Below are positions 52,991-61,611 of a DNA stretch of 64,000 nt, in pieces. Every line of letters begins with the position of its first letter. Positions within the stretch are counted from its first letter, which is position 1. The position numbers and the translations under genes were made by a program. The stretch spans positions 1-64,000 of the forward strand of contig NZ_QEPQ01000006.1 of NCBI RefSeq assembly GCF_003252795.1, given 5' to 3'. This DNA is from Haemophilus parainfluenzae (GTDB lineage: Bacteria; Pseudomonadota; Gammaproteobacteria; Enterobacterales; Pasteurellaceae). The notes beneath the pieces are model-generated. The model was given only the letters and a program-made list of their open reading frames with translations, did no database searches and was not told the DNA's origin.

Positions 52991-54502
52991 ATGACAGACA
53001 AAAAATACATCATCGCTTTGGACCAAGGTACCACAAGCTCCCGTGCAGTATTATTAGATCACAATGCGAATGTTGTCGAAATCGCCCAACGTGAATTTAC
53101 ACAAATTTATCCACGCGCAGGCTGGGTGGAACATAATCCAATGGAAATTTGGGCAACACAAAGTTCAACATTAAACGAAGTGGTTGCAAAAGCAGGCATT
53201 ACCTCAGATGAAATTGCGGCAATTGGTATTACCAACCAACGTGAAACCACCATTGTGTGGGAAAAAGCAACTGGCACACCGGTTTATAATGCAATTGTGT
53301 GGCAATGTCGTCGTACCGCAGATATTACAGACAAACTTAAAGCGGATGGTCACGAAGAATATATCCGCAACACCACGGGGTTAGTGGTAGATCCATACTT
53401 CTCTGGTACAAAAGTGAAATGGATTTTAGACAATGTAGAAGGTGCTCGTGAAAAAGCTGAACGCGGCGAGCTTCTATTTGGTACCGTGGATACCTGGCTT
53501 GTGTGGAAATTAACCCAAGGCCGTGTTCACGTAACGGATTACACCAACGCATCCCGTACCATGTTATTTAACATCCATACGAAAAAATGGGATGACAAAA
53601 TGTTGGAATTATTAAATATTCCACGCTCTATGCTGCCTGAAGTACGCAATTCTTCCGAAGTGTATGGCCAAACCAACATCGGGGGTAAAGGCGGTGTACG
53701 TATTCCAGTTGCAGGTATCGCGGGTGACCAACAAGCAGCACTTTACGGCCATCTATGCACACGCGCAGGTCAAGCGAAAAATACCTATGGTACAGGCTGC
53801 TTTATGTTGCTTCACACCGGTGATAAAGCCATTACCTCTAAAAATGGCCTATTAACCACCATCGCGTGTAACGCCAAAGGTGAACCCGAATACGCGCTTG
53901 AAGGTTCGGTATTTATCGCAGGTGCTTCAATCCAATGGTTACGTGATGAACTCAAAATCGTACATGATAGCCACGACTCCGAATACTTCGCACAAAAAGT
54001 CCCAGATAGCAATGGCGTGTACGTTGTTCCGGCCTTCACTGGTTTAGGCGCACCATATTGGGATCCGTATGCACGCGGTGCAATTTTTGGTCTTTCTCGT
54101 GGTTCTAACCGTAACCATATTGTACGTGCAACCCTTGAATCTATTGCTTACCAAACCCGTGATGTGTTAGAAGCAATGCAATCTGACTCAGGTCAACGCT
54201 TACAATATTTACGTGTCGATGGTGGCGCAACCAACAACAACTTCTTAATGCAATTCCAAGCGGATATTTTAGATGTGAATGTTGAGCGTCCAGTAGTGAA
54301 AGAAGTAACCGCACTTGGTGCAGCTTATCTTGCTGGTCTTGCGGTTGGTTTCTGGAAAGATTTAGACGAGCTTCACGACAAAGCGCGTGTAGAACGTACC
54401 TTCACACCTGATAATGACGAAGAAAAACGTGAACGTCGTTATAAAGGCTGGAAAAAAGCCGTTAAACGCTCATTAGAATGGGCAAAAGAAGACGCGGAAT
54501 AA
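52991..54502 (+). CDS. glpK: Glycerol kinase
   Basis: Phosphorylates glycerol to glycerol 3-phosphate, trapping what GlpF admits. The 503-residue FGGY-family protein starts [22 protein letters not shown], and has the substrate-binding regions [14 protein letters not shown] and ITNQRETT and the C-terminal ATP-site motif [20 protein letters not shown]. The start at 52991 has AAGGA upstream; a GTG/ATG-type start 33 bp further up has no support. It ends before an uptake-signal terminator. Confidence 0.97.
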   Translation: MTDKKYIIALDQGTTSSRAVLLDHNANVVEIAQREFTQIYPRAGWVEHNPMEIWATQSSTLNEVVAKAGITSDEIAAIGITNQRETTIVWEKATGTPVYNAIVWQCRRTADITDKLKADGHEEYIRNTTGLVVDPYFSGTKVKWILDNVEGAREKAERGELLFGTVDTWLVWKLTQGRVHVTDYTNASRTMLFNIHTKKWDDKMLELLNIPRSMLPEVRNSSEVYGQTNIGGKGGVRIPVAGIAGDQQAALYGHLCTRAGQAKNTYGTGCFMLLHTGDKAITSKNGLLTTIACNAKGEPEYALEGSVFIAGASIQWLRDELKIVHDSHDSEYFAQKVPDSNGVYVVPAFTGLGAPYWDPYARGAIFGLSRGSNRNHIVRATLESIAYQTRDVLEAMQSDSGQRLQYLRVDGGATNNNFLMQFQADILDVNVERPVVKEVTALGAAYLAGLAVGFWKDLDELHDKARVERTFTPDNDEEKRERRYKGWKKAVKRSLEWAKEDAE

Positions 54503-54520
54503 TCCTTCCTCGCCAATAGT

Positions 54521-54560
54521 AAAGTGCGGTCAAAATCGCTTGTGTTTTTGACCGCACTTT
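54521..54560 (+). terminator. Uptake-signal terminator after glpK
   Basis: A perfect 15-bp stem AAAGTGCGGTCAAAA (54521-54535) with TTTTGACCGCACTTT (54546-54560) and a T-rich tail. It also marks the left border of the accessory toxin/immunity region. Confidence 0.85.
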
Positions 54561-54579
54561 TATTTAGTATCTATATATC

Positions 54580-54828
54580 CTATGCTTGATAACAGGCAAC
54601 ATAATATCCAACATCTTTGTTATGATATTCATCTATAATATGTTTACCGCCTAGAGCAATAACTTTTTCCTGAGTCAGGATATATGAAAAAAGTGCCAAT
54701 TCATCATCCTCATCAGGAGAAACTATCTCAATAACTAGATGATCAGGAATTGTTATTTTATAAGAATAAAGCAACTCATCTGTTTCATTACTATATACTT
54801 CAATATATCTTCTAACTTTTAGACTCAT
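54580..54828 (-). CDS. Small protein, possible immunity protein
   Basis: An 82-residue protein that I do not recognise with confidence. It starts MSLKVRRYIEVYSNETDELLYSYKI and is acidic in the middle (SPDEDDEL). It has no signal peptide. It lies 21 bp downstream of the ankyrin-repeat gene on the same strand, last in the orphan toxin/immunity array, so a second immunity-type role is possible, but this is only inferred from position. The gene is AT-rich and has no good ribosome-binding site. Confidence 0.55.
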   Translation of the reverse strand: MSLKVRRYIEVYSNETDELLYSYKITIPDHLVIEIVSPDEDDELALFSYILTQEKVIALGGKHIIDEYHNKDVGYYVACYQA

Positions 54829-54849
54829 ATCATATCTAAATATTTAACA

Positions 54850-55380
54850 CTACGAATACTTTTTCATTAATTCATAAATTGGTTTTAATTGAGGCTCATT
54901 CTCTGTAGGTTTATAACTTTCAAGAATAGTTTCATCCTCATTTACTAAATAATGCACATTTGCCCCTTTTTGAAGCATAAGCTCTAAAACATCCAATCTC
55001 TCTGGGATATATCCAATCATAGACAAAGGGATTAAACCATCTTGGTTCGGTAAATTAGGATTTGCTCCTGCTTTGAGCAACGCTATCGCCGCCTCAGCAT
55101 TTTTACTTCGTAATGCATAATGCAAAGGAGTCATTCCGTGTATATTTTGAGCATTAACATCAACGCCATTATCAATATAGAATTGTATTAATTCTGCTTT
55201 AGGTTCCGAATAGCAAAGTATTCTATGTAGATAGTTCCATTTATCTAAACTAGTAATTTTTTTTATATCTGCCAATTTGTTTTCTAAAAATATTTTTCTT
55301 AATAGTTGAAGATCATTATTAAAATTACTCTCTACAATTTTTTCTTCCAAATCCAAGTCATTAAATTTAGAAAAATTCAT
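54850..55380 (-). CDS. Ankyrin-repeat protein, likely immunity protein
   Basis: A 176-residue protein with about three ankyrin repeats: one around 69-97 (GVDVNAQNIHGMTPLHYALRSKNAEAAIALLKAG), the next around 105-137 (NLPNQDGLIPLSMIGYIPERLDVLELMLQKG), and a partial earlier one. Ankyrin proteins are common immunity proteins beside polymorphic toxins. Its start lies one base after the stop codon of a 51-codon remnant (55382-55537), and its ribosome-binding site AGGA is inside that remnant. Function in immunity is inferred from this arrangement. Confidence 0.75.
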   Translation of the reverse strand: MNFSKFNDLDLEEKIVESNFNNDLQLLRKIFLENKLADIKKITSLDKWNYLHRILCYSEPKAELIQFYIDNGVDVNAQNIHGMTPLHYALRSKNAEAAIALLKAGANPNLPNQDGLIPLSMIGYIPERLDVLELMLQKGANVHYLVNEDETILESYKPTENEPQLKPIYELMKKYS

Positions 55381-55381
55381 C

Positions 55382-55537
55382 TTATTTTCCTCTATTTATA
55401 AAATTTCTCATATCTTGTTTTATATCTAAGATATCACCTTTACCAAGCATTTCATTTCTATGACTTCGATTCACCGAACGATTTTCCAATCTAAACCACT
55501 GCGAGATTAGTGTATCACTACAAACATCTCCATTAAG
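55382..55537 (-). pseudogene. Toxin-tail remnant upstream of the ankyrin gene
   Basis: On the minus strand a 51-codon open stretch without a start codon follows an in-frame TAG and ends in TAA one base before the ankyrin ATG. The peptide (LNGDVCSDTLISQWFR... to ...DMRNFINRGK) is protein-like and ends in the basic, charged way of toxin C-termini. The arrangement, with the ribosome-binding site of the immunity gene lying within the toxin's last codons, is what an intact toxin-immunity junction looks like. It is therefore read as the 3' tip of a lost toxin. Family not recognised. Confidence 0.55.
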
Positions 55538-55550
55538 CTACATTTCGCCT

Positions 55551-56057
55551 TTACTTATCACAAAATAAATTTATATCGTCAAAAACATCACTTATCGCGC
55601 CTAAAAACTGACCACTATTTTTTAATAACTCTAGTTTATTGATAATATCAAGGGAAATTCTTTTATCAATTCTAACTATATGTCCTACTGATATTATTGA
55701 TGTATATTTTAATTCATCTATTGATGAATCAAGGTTATCTAAAACTATTTTTTCTGCGATATCTCTATCTACTGAATATAGCACAATATTTAAAATAAGA
55801 TTGCAACAATTCGCCACCGTATCAAGTGTAAAAGAACAATATTTAGGATCCATATATTTCATACTATTTACCTTTTTTTCCATTAGATTTAAATCATCCC
55901 ATTTTCTAACATGCCCATGATATATTCCTAAACTCGGGTATGTTTCATCAAATATAACTATTTCTCCTGTAGATTTATCTACCAAACAGCGAAGCCCAAA
56001 ATCCTTTTTTATTTTCAACTTTCTTTTGCTTCGCTTCTTCCATTCTTTGTTTGACAT
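55551..56057 (-). CDS. Immunity-like protein with uncertain 5' end
   Basis: A 168-residue frame, not recognised with confidence. The C-terminal half (TSIISVGHIVRIDKRISLDIINKLELLK...GAISDVFDDINLF) has the form of small helical-repeat immunity proteins. The first ~28 codons overlap the end of the upstream Imm49-like gene in another frame by 83 bp, so the true start is in doubt. A start at 55862 (MKYMDPKYC..., 103 residues) has an AAAGG ribosome-binding site; but the part before it (DETYPSLGIYHGHVRKWDDLN) also looks coding, which suggests the 5' end was replaced by recombination. Confidence 0.55.
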   Translation of the reverse strand: MSNKEWKKRSKRKLKIKKDFGLRCLVDKSTGEIVIFDETYPSLGIYHGHVRKWDDLNLMEKKVNSMKYMDPKYCSFTLDTVANCCNLILNIVLYSVDRDIAEKIVLDNLDSSIDELKYTSIISVGHIVRIDKRISLDIINKLELLKNSGQFLGAISDVFDDINLFCDK

Positions 56058-56919
56058 AATTTACCCAAACTTGATGGGGCGCATCAAAATCAAATGATTT
56101 CATAAAATCATAAGGAATTTTATATTCTGCTAATGGATTTATATCAATCAATTCTTTTGGCGCTATAGGACTATCAATATCCAAATCAAAACCGTGGATT
56201 GCTGCGATTTTGGCATACATTAAAACTTGCGGTTGCAAGTAAAAATCAAAATGTAAAAGTGTATCTTTTGCTGCTCGTTTAGCAAGCTTAAGTTCGAGTA
56301 ATTTATCTAAAGCCTCTTGCATTCCTTTTATATTTTTATCTGCTAGTGCCACATAAAATTCATGATCGGGAATGCGCTTTAAATCACTACGGGCTTTTTT
56401 CTCATCATTTAAGAACGTGAGTGCGCGCTCTTTTAATAATTGCCAATCGCCACTTAACGCCAATAAAGTGTTCGCATTAAAAAAAGGTCTGGTATCAGTT
56501 CGTTTATAGGGAACTGAAATATCCACAATTTCATCACGATGTTTAATTAAATAATCAATCAACTTTTGATTATCTGAAAGCAAACTCATAAAAAAGAAAT
56601 TTGTATTAATTCCGTTGTACGCCCATTGAAAATCATATTCAGACAAAATACCTAAGAAACCCGCAATAGAAGCATTTTCTTTAAATCCTGAAATATCATT
56701 TTCTAATAAATGCTTAGAGGCTAATGCGCGGTGATAGTCATCTAATAAACCAATTGAAAAAAACACATCTCCACGAAACTCATCAATTAATTTTATTCTT
56801 TGAAATAATACGAGATAAGAATTCTCTGAAAACGAATTAACCCGTTCCCAGGTAAATTTTTTAGCATCACTGTAAGTCTTTGCAATATCGCTGCCTAAAA
56901 ACACTTGATATTTTTCCAT
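55975..56919 (-). CDS. Immunity protein, Imm49-like
   Basis: A 314-residue soluble protein resembling the Imm49 family of polymorphic-toxin immunity proteins. The resemblance is in the middle and second half: NANTLLALSGDWQLLKERALTFL, DHEFYVALADKNIKGMQEALDKLLELKLAKRAA and DFYLQPQVLMYAKIAAIHGFDLDIDSP. No signal peptide is seen. The ATG at 56917-56919 has GAGG upstream. It begins 15 bp after the stop of a short toxin-tail remnant (56935-57018), and its 3' end overlaps the next frame by 83 bp. The family call is from memory, so moderate. Confidence 0.68.
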   Translation of the reverse strand: MEKYQVFLGSDIAKTYSDAKKFTWERVNSFSENSYLVLFQRIKLIDEFRGDVFFSIGLLDDYHRALASKHLLENDISGFKENASIAGFLGILSEYDFQWAYNGINTNFFFMSLLSDNQKLIDYLIKHRDEIVDISVPYKRTDTRPFFNANTLLALSGDWQLLKERALTFLNDEKKARSDLKRIPDHEFYVALADKNIKGMQEALDKLLELKLAKRAAKDTLLHFDFYLQPQVLMYAKIAAIHGFDLDIDSPIAPKELIDINPLAEYKIPYDFMKSFDFDAPHQVWVNYVKQRMEEAKQKKVENKKGFWASLFGR

Positions 56920-56934
56920 ATTGACCTCGTATGA

Positions 56935-57018
56935 CTACTTCTTATTAGGAACTCTAACTGGTAATAACACAACTTTACCATTTGATTTATCTACACTTGC
57001 TATAATAGTTTTATAGTC
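56935..57018 (-). pseudogene. Toxin-tail remnant upstream of the Imm49-like gene
   Basis: A 27-codon open stretch on the minus strand, bounded by an in-frame TAA and ending in TAG 15 bp before the Imm49-like ATG. The peptide (DYKTIIASVDKSNGKVVLLP then VRVPNKK) reads as the beta-rich tip of a toxin domain with a basic end. It has no start codon. Like the remnant at 55382-55537, it sits at the place where the toxin's 3' end should be. Confidence 0.45.
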
Positions 57019-57086
57019 TTAGCCCGATAAACAACCTAATTTCACAATAATACTCGTGGCTTTTAAAGTATTCACTAAGCAATAAA

Positions 57087-57132
57087 AAAGTGCAGTAAAT
57101 TTTTAAAACTTAGTAAAAATTGACCGCACTTT
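57087..57132. terminator. Degenerate uptake-signal hairpin inside the accessory region
   Basis: AAAGTGCAGT (57087-57096), one base off the uptake signal, faces TGACCGCACTTT (57121-57132). It follows the stop codon of the 286-residue gene and is flanked by T-rich DNA, so it may end that transcript. Confidence 0.6.
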
Positions 57133-57147
57133 AATTTATTGTATTAA

Positions 57148-58008
57148 TTAGAAATCTTCTGCATATTTCATAAAATCAAACTCACCCTCAGCACGTGAGA
57201 ATAAATGAGCAGCATAATGATCTATTGCCTCTGCTGGATTCGTCAACTTTTTAATACCCATCACATCTGCTCTAGGTATCACATAAACATTACGTTCATC
57301 ATTATGTGAAGACACAAATAATTGATATCCTGTTTTACTCCAATCATCATTAGAGCGGGTATCAAGCAAACATCTTAATTCAAAATATTTTTTATCATTG
57401 AATTTATCATCGTCATAGCTTTGTCTAAAAGCATGATTAAATTTCTGCTCAAGAAATGTTGTATATTCAGGAAGTGCAACGCCATGACTATCTTCAAAAC
57501 CTTCTATAATTGAATGAATAGGCATTAATAATAATGAAGGTAAATTACTTTTATATATATTTGAAGTTATACCCTCTGATACAATCCATTTATCACTAAA
57601 AAATAACCAAGAGTTAAGCAATTCATAAGGAATACTTTTATGATGTAGCTTATATTCTCCCTTAGAGAATGAAAATGGGTCATAACTTATGTAATAAACA
57701 ATATCATTAATTATTACGCCAAATTCAGTTATATCATTCATTACTGGAATCTGGCTTCTTTTAATAGCATAAAAAAATCTTCCATCGTATAAATGAGAAT
57801 ATGACTCAGGCTGTATAACTTTAAATCGTTCAATAAGATAATTTTCTGGTTCAACTTTATTTACTAAATTTAAACCATCAAATTTCATTGGGTCAAAATC
57901 ATCAAATTTTCGATAAAATAAGTTTATTTTATCAAAGCATAGCTCTGATAAGTTGAAATAGACTTCGTCAAACTCTTTATATAAATCAGATTTAGTCATA
58001 AATTTCAC
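57148..58008 (-). CDS. Candidate immunity protein for the HNH toxin
   Basis: A 286-residue soluble protein of no family I recognise. It starts at GTG (58006-58008), which overlaps the toxin stop by four bases (GTGA), with GAGG six bases upstream; an ATG three codons later is the alternative. Tight coupling to a toxin gene is the main reason to propose an immunity role. Features seen: many aromatic and acidic residues, a C-terminal segment with RADVMGIKKLTNPAEAIDHYAAHLFSRAEGEFDF. It is AT-rich. Confidence 0.65.
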   Translation of the reverse strand: MKFMTKSDLYKEFDEVYFNLSELCFDKINLFYRKFDDFDPMKFDGLNLVNKVEPENYLIERFKVIQPESYSHLYDGRFFYAIKRSQIPVMNDITEFGVIINDIVYYISYDPFSFSKGEYKLHHKSIPYELLNSWLFFSDKWIVSEGITSNIYKSNLPSLLLMPIHSIIEGFEDSHGVALPEYTTFLEQKFNHAFRQSYDDDKFNDKKYFELRCLLDTRSNDDWSKTGYQLFVSSHNDERNVYVIPRADVMGIKKLTNPAEAIDHYAAHLFSRAEGEFDFMKYAEDF

Positions 58009-58601
58009 TTAAGACCTCTCTTTTTAATCTGTTCCTCAACTAAAGCCACCATATTTCTTTGAGTGTTTTCTAAATACGCTCTATATGTTGGTGATATATC
58101 TTTGTTTTCCTTAACATATCTCTGCCAACCTTCCGTTCCTGTTTCAATTTTAGCACCTTTAGATGAATTTAGTTCCTTTGGTAAAGGCTGTAAATTCATA
58201 GGGTGATTAATTAATTCATTTTGAACATGTTTTGGTAATTTATCAAAACCATCAATTTTATTAAATGCGCTTTGTGGCAAAATATGATCCACCGAAGCTC
58301 TTGCTCCATCTGGAAAATCTTTAAATTTACCATCAAAAGGATCGATATACATCACTCGATCATTTTTTGGATTAACCCAACCGCCTTGCTTAAATTTAGC
58401 CTCAATATCACCATATTTTACATTCACAAAATCACAACAATTTGCATTGTGAACCCAAACACCAAATTCCCCTACATGGTAAGTGCTAAATTCTTCTACG
58501 GCGATGTTATAAACTGTTTCTAGTTTTCCAGTAGCCTGTTGCGATACCACTTGTAAAGATGGCAAGCCATTTCTATCAAAAAGTAGAACGAGCTTATGCA
58601 A
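58005..58601 (-). pseudogene. 5'-truncated polymorphic toxin: HINT end plus HNH-type nuclease
   Basis: The 198-codon frame has only a TTG as possible start and is closed upstream by an in-frame TAA at about 58632. Residues ~18-55 are the C-terminal end of a pretoxin HINT (intein-like) domain: LQVVSQQATGKLETVYNIAVEEFSTYHVGEFGVWVHN. The rest resembles an HNH/endonuclease-VII type toxin tip (ASVDHILPQSAFNKI, NHPMNLQPLPKELNSSKG), with candidate catalytic Asp, His and Asn. The large N-terminal delivery part is missing. This looks like a displaced toxin cassette, not a working secreted toxin; expression of the intact nuclease part from TTG is possible but unproven. Confidence 0.75.
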
Positions 58602-58654
58602 AATTGGATGTGAAATTATAAAACTAGCTTAAAGATAAGCAGCGCTGAAAATAC

Positions 58655-58696
58655 AAAAGTGCGGTCAAAATTTCTTATGTTTTTGACCGCACTTTT
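58655..58696 (-). terminator. Uptake-signal terminator at the right border of the accessory region
   Basis: A perfect 16-bp stem AAAAGTGCGGTCAAAA (58655-58670) with TTTTGACCGCACTTTT (58681-58696), loop of 10, directly after the stop codon of the gene at 58707-59090. Confidence 0.85.
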
Positions 58697-58706
58697 ATTT
58701 TATCAA

Positions 58707-59090
58707 TCAACTATACTGCTGCCGATACTTCTCTAAATTATCTTGAAAATGCTGAATGTAGTATTCGATGTCTTTTTCTGGGTAGCCAAGAATTTGGCCG
58801 ATTTCACGTTCCACTTTTGGATCAAAACCATTCACAGTGCTTGCGGGAAGTAACACTTCCATTTGTTCAGCAAGTGCAAGAGATTGAGGTAAATAGACAA
58901 TAAAATCGGTTAAGCAAACATCATTAACATGACGTTGCACTGTTTTTGAATGAAGCATTCCTTGCTCAAGATAAGGGAGAAAGGCGTCAGGAATACCAAG
59001 CTCCTGATTGAATAATGCCACTTGCTTTTCGCCCCTTAACATTAATTCCAGCTCCTTGCCTTCATGCGGCCCAAGAATACCTTTTTCCAT
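58707..59090 (-). CDS. Conserved-looking protein, function unknown
   Basis: A 127-residue soluble protein that I do not recognise. It begins MEKGILGPHEGKELELMLRGEKQVALFNQE and is rich in Leu, Glu and Gln; two tyrosine-rich stretches lie near the end (DIEYYIQHFQDN). No signal peptide or membrane helix is seen. It has an AAGGAA ribosome-binding site, which with the length and composition argues that it is real. It lies about 100 bp downstream of tex on the same strand. Confidence 0.65.
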   Translation of the reverse strand: MEKGILGPHEGKELELMLRGEKQVALFNQELGIPDAFLPYLEQGMLHSKTVQRHVNDVCLTDFIVYLPQSLALAEQMEVLLPASTVNGFDPKVEREIGQILGYPEKDIEYYIQHFQDNLEKYRQQYS

Positions 59091-59192
59091 AAGAATATTC
59101 CTTTCGTTGAAATAAAAAAGGGGATTGAATGATTGACCAGATCCCCTTTATTGTACGCCTATTTGGCCACAATGTTCATCTAAATGACGAAA

Positions 59193-61511
59193 TTATTTTT
59201 TCCAATTTTTCAACGCATCGGCAAAGGCATTGCCCATCGCACTATTTCCTCTTGGATGACGATCTTGGCGAGGCGCATTGCTTCTTGGTTTGGCACTTAA
59301 AGTGCGGTCAGATTTGCCGTCATTTTTGACCGCACTTTCATCTAATCGCATCGTCAATGCAATACGTTTACGTGGAACATCCACTTCCAACACTTTCACT
59401 TTCACGATATCGCCAGTTTTCACCACTTGATGTGGATCTTCTACGAATTTATCGCTTAATGATGAAATATGTACTAAACCATCTTGGTGAACACCAATAT
59501 CCACAAATGCACCGAAGTTAGTCACATTGGTGACAGTACCTTCTAAAATCATACCTGGTTTTAAATCGGTGATTTCTTCCACACCTTCTGCGAATACGGC
59601 AGTTTTAAATTCACCACGCGGATCGCGCCCTGGCTTTTCCAACTCTTTGAAAATATCTTGGACGGTCGGTAAACCAAATTGCTCATCAATAAATTGTTTT
59701 GCATCAAGCTGACGTACCACACCGGCATTACCCATTAAATCTTGAATAGATTGCGCGGTGGCTTGCAAGATTTTTTCCACCACAGGGTAAGCTTCTGGGT
59801 GAACACCTGAAGCATCAAGTGGATTTTTACCTTCTGCAATACGCATAAAGCCCGCACATTGCTCAAAGGCTTTTGGCCCTAAACGTGGCACTTTTTTCAA
59901 TTCGCTGCGGCTTTCAAAACGGCCATTTTCATCACGGTATTCCACAATGTTTTGCGCTAAGGTTTTTGTCATTCCAGCCACGCGAGCAAGCAATGGTGCG
60001 GATGCGGTATTTAAATCTACGCCTACCGCGTTTACACAGTCTTCCACCACCGCATCGAGTTTACGAGCAAGTTGGGTTTGGTTTACATCGTGCTGATATT
60101 GCCCTACACCAATGGCTTTTGGTTCGATTTTTACTAGCTCCGCCAATGGATCTTGTAAACGACGAGCAATAGACACCGCACCACGTAAAGATACATCTAA
60201 ATTCGGGAATTCATTTGCGGCAAATTCAGAAGCAGAATACACTGATGCACCCGCTTCGCTCACCACGACAGTTTGTGGTTTATTTTCTTTAATTTCTTTA
60301 ATCACTTCTTTCGCAAAACGTTCGGTTTCACGAGAAGCGGTACCATTACCAATGGCAATTAACTCTACGTTATGTTTGCGGATTAAACTGAAAATCGCCA
60401 CTTGCGCTTCAGCTTCACGCCCCGTGTGTGGATAAATGGTAGTGGTATCTAATAATTTACCTGTGTTATCCACCACCGCGACTTTAACCCCCGTACGTAA
60501 GCCCGGGTCCAAGCCCATGGTACTTTTAGCCCCAGCCGGTGCTGCCATTAAAAGTGCGGTCAAATTTCGGGCGAAAACATCAATGGCTTCTTCTTCCGCT
60601 TTTTCACGTAAACTAGCCATTAATTCCGTTTCTAAATGCAATGAAACTTTGATTTTCCATGTCCACGCAATCACTTGCTCACGCCATTTATCCGCAGGCT
60701 GACCCGTGAAACGGACATCTAAATAATCACGAATAATCTCTTCACAATAACTTTGGCGACTTCCCTCTTCCGCATCAGGATCAGCATTTAAGCTTAATTG
60801 TAAAATGCCCTCATTACGTCCGCGGAACATGGCCAATGCACGGTGAGAAGGCACATTTTTCAACAATTCTTGGTGGTCAAAATAATCTTGGAATTTTGCG
60901 CCTTCCGTTTCTTTGCCTTCGATCACTTTAGATACGATAACGGCATTTTTTGCTAAATAATCACGGACTTTCGCTAATAAACCCGCATCTTCAGCAAAAC
61001 GCTCCATTAAAATATAGCGTGCGCCATCAATTGCGACTTTAGTATCTGTTACGCCTTTATCCGCATTTACAAATTCAGCGGCTGCCGTTTCAGGATCATT
61101 TTTTGGCTCATTCCAAAGTAAATCAGCCAATGGCTCAAGGCCGGCTTCAATCGCAATTTGTCCTTTGGTGCGACGTTTTGGTTTGTATGGTAAATACAAA
61201 TCTTCTAATTCAGTTTTGCTTTGTGTCGCATGGATTTTGTCACGCAATTCATCGGTCAATTTTCCTTGCTCTTCAATAGATTTCAAAATGGTTTGGCGAC
61301 GATCTTCTAATTCACGTAAATAAATTAAACGGGTTTCAAAATGACGAAGTTGAGTGTCATCCAAGCCACCAGTGGCCTCTTTACGATAACGGGCGATAAA
61401 TGGAATGGTGTTGCCATCATCTAATAATTGAATGGCGGCGAGGATTTGTTGGGGTTGAACGGTTAATTCTGCCGCAATAATTTGGCTAATTTGTTGATTT
61501 AACATTGTCAT
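59193..61511 (-). CDS. tex: Tex family RNA-binding transcription accessory protein
   Basis: Tex is a conserved cytoplasmic nucleic-acid-binding protein, similar in domain order to eukaryotic Spt6. The 772-residue protein has an N-terminal helical region, a YqgF/RuvC-like domain ([23 protein letters not shown] about 328-350), helix-hairpin-helix motifs ([32 protein letters not shown]) and a C-terminal S1 RNA-binding domain ([27 protein letters not shown] about 650-676). It is divergent from greB, as in H. influenzae. An inverted uptake-signal pair lies inside its 3' coding end. Confidence 0.96.
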   Translation of the reverse strand: MTMLNQQISQIIAAELTVQPQQILAAIQLLDDGNTIPFIARYRKEATGGLDDTQLRHFETRLIYLRELEDRRQTILKSIEEQGKLTDELRDKIHATQSKTELEDLYLPYKPKRRTKGQIAIEAGLEPLADLLWNEPKNDPETAAAEFVNADKGVTDTKVAIDGARYILMERFAEDAGLLAKVRDYLAKNAVIVSKVIEGKETEGAKFQDYFDHQELLKNVPSHRALAMFRGRNEGILQLSLNADPDAEEGSRQSYCEEIIRDYLDVRFTGQPADKWREQVIAWTWKIKVSLHLETELMASLREKAEEEAIDVFARNLTALLMAAPAGAKSTMGLDPGLRTGVKVAVVDNTGKLLDTTTIYPHTGREAEAQVAIFSLIRKHNVELIAIGNGTASRETERFAKEVIKEIKENKPQTVVVSEAGASVYSASEFAANEFPNLDVSLRGAVSIARRLQDPLAELVKIEPKAIGVGQYQHDVNQTQLARKLDAVVEDCVNAVGVDLNTASAPLLARVAGMTKTLAQNIVEYRDENGRFESRSELKKVPRLGPKAFEQCAGFMRIAEGKNPLDASGVHPEAYPVVEKILQATAQSIQDLMGNAGVVRQLDAKQFIDEQFGLPTVQDIFKELEKPGRDPRGEFKTAVFAEGVEEITDLKPGMILEGTVTNVTNFGAFVDIGVHQDGLVHISSLSDKFVEDPHQVVKTGDIVKVKVLEVDVPRKRIALTMRLDESAVKNDGKSDRTLSAKPRSNAPRQDRHPRGNSAMGNAFADALKNWKK
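59299..59338. repeat. Inverted uptake-signal pair inside the tex coding sequence
   Basis: AAAGTGCGGTCA (59299-59310) and TGACCGCACTTT (59327-59338) face each other inside the 3' end of tex, where they encode part of the unstructured tail after the S1 domain (read as [17 protein letters not shown]). A hairpin could form in the tex transcript. Almost all other inverted pairs in this window lie between genes. Confidence 0.75.
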
Positions 61512-61611
61512 ACTTCTTTGTTATTAAAGGATTCGATAAAAACGGGAATAGAATACTGGTTTTAGACAACTGGCTCAAATATAATTCAAAAAAATTTCTT
61601 TTATTTTTATT

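Noticed and set aside
54521-58696. Uptake-signal hairpins at both borders of the accessory region as transposon ends
   Set aside because: The same hairpins occur after many ordinary genes in the window, there is no transposase and no target duplication; they are terminators made of uptake signals.
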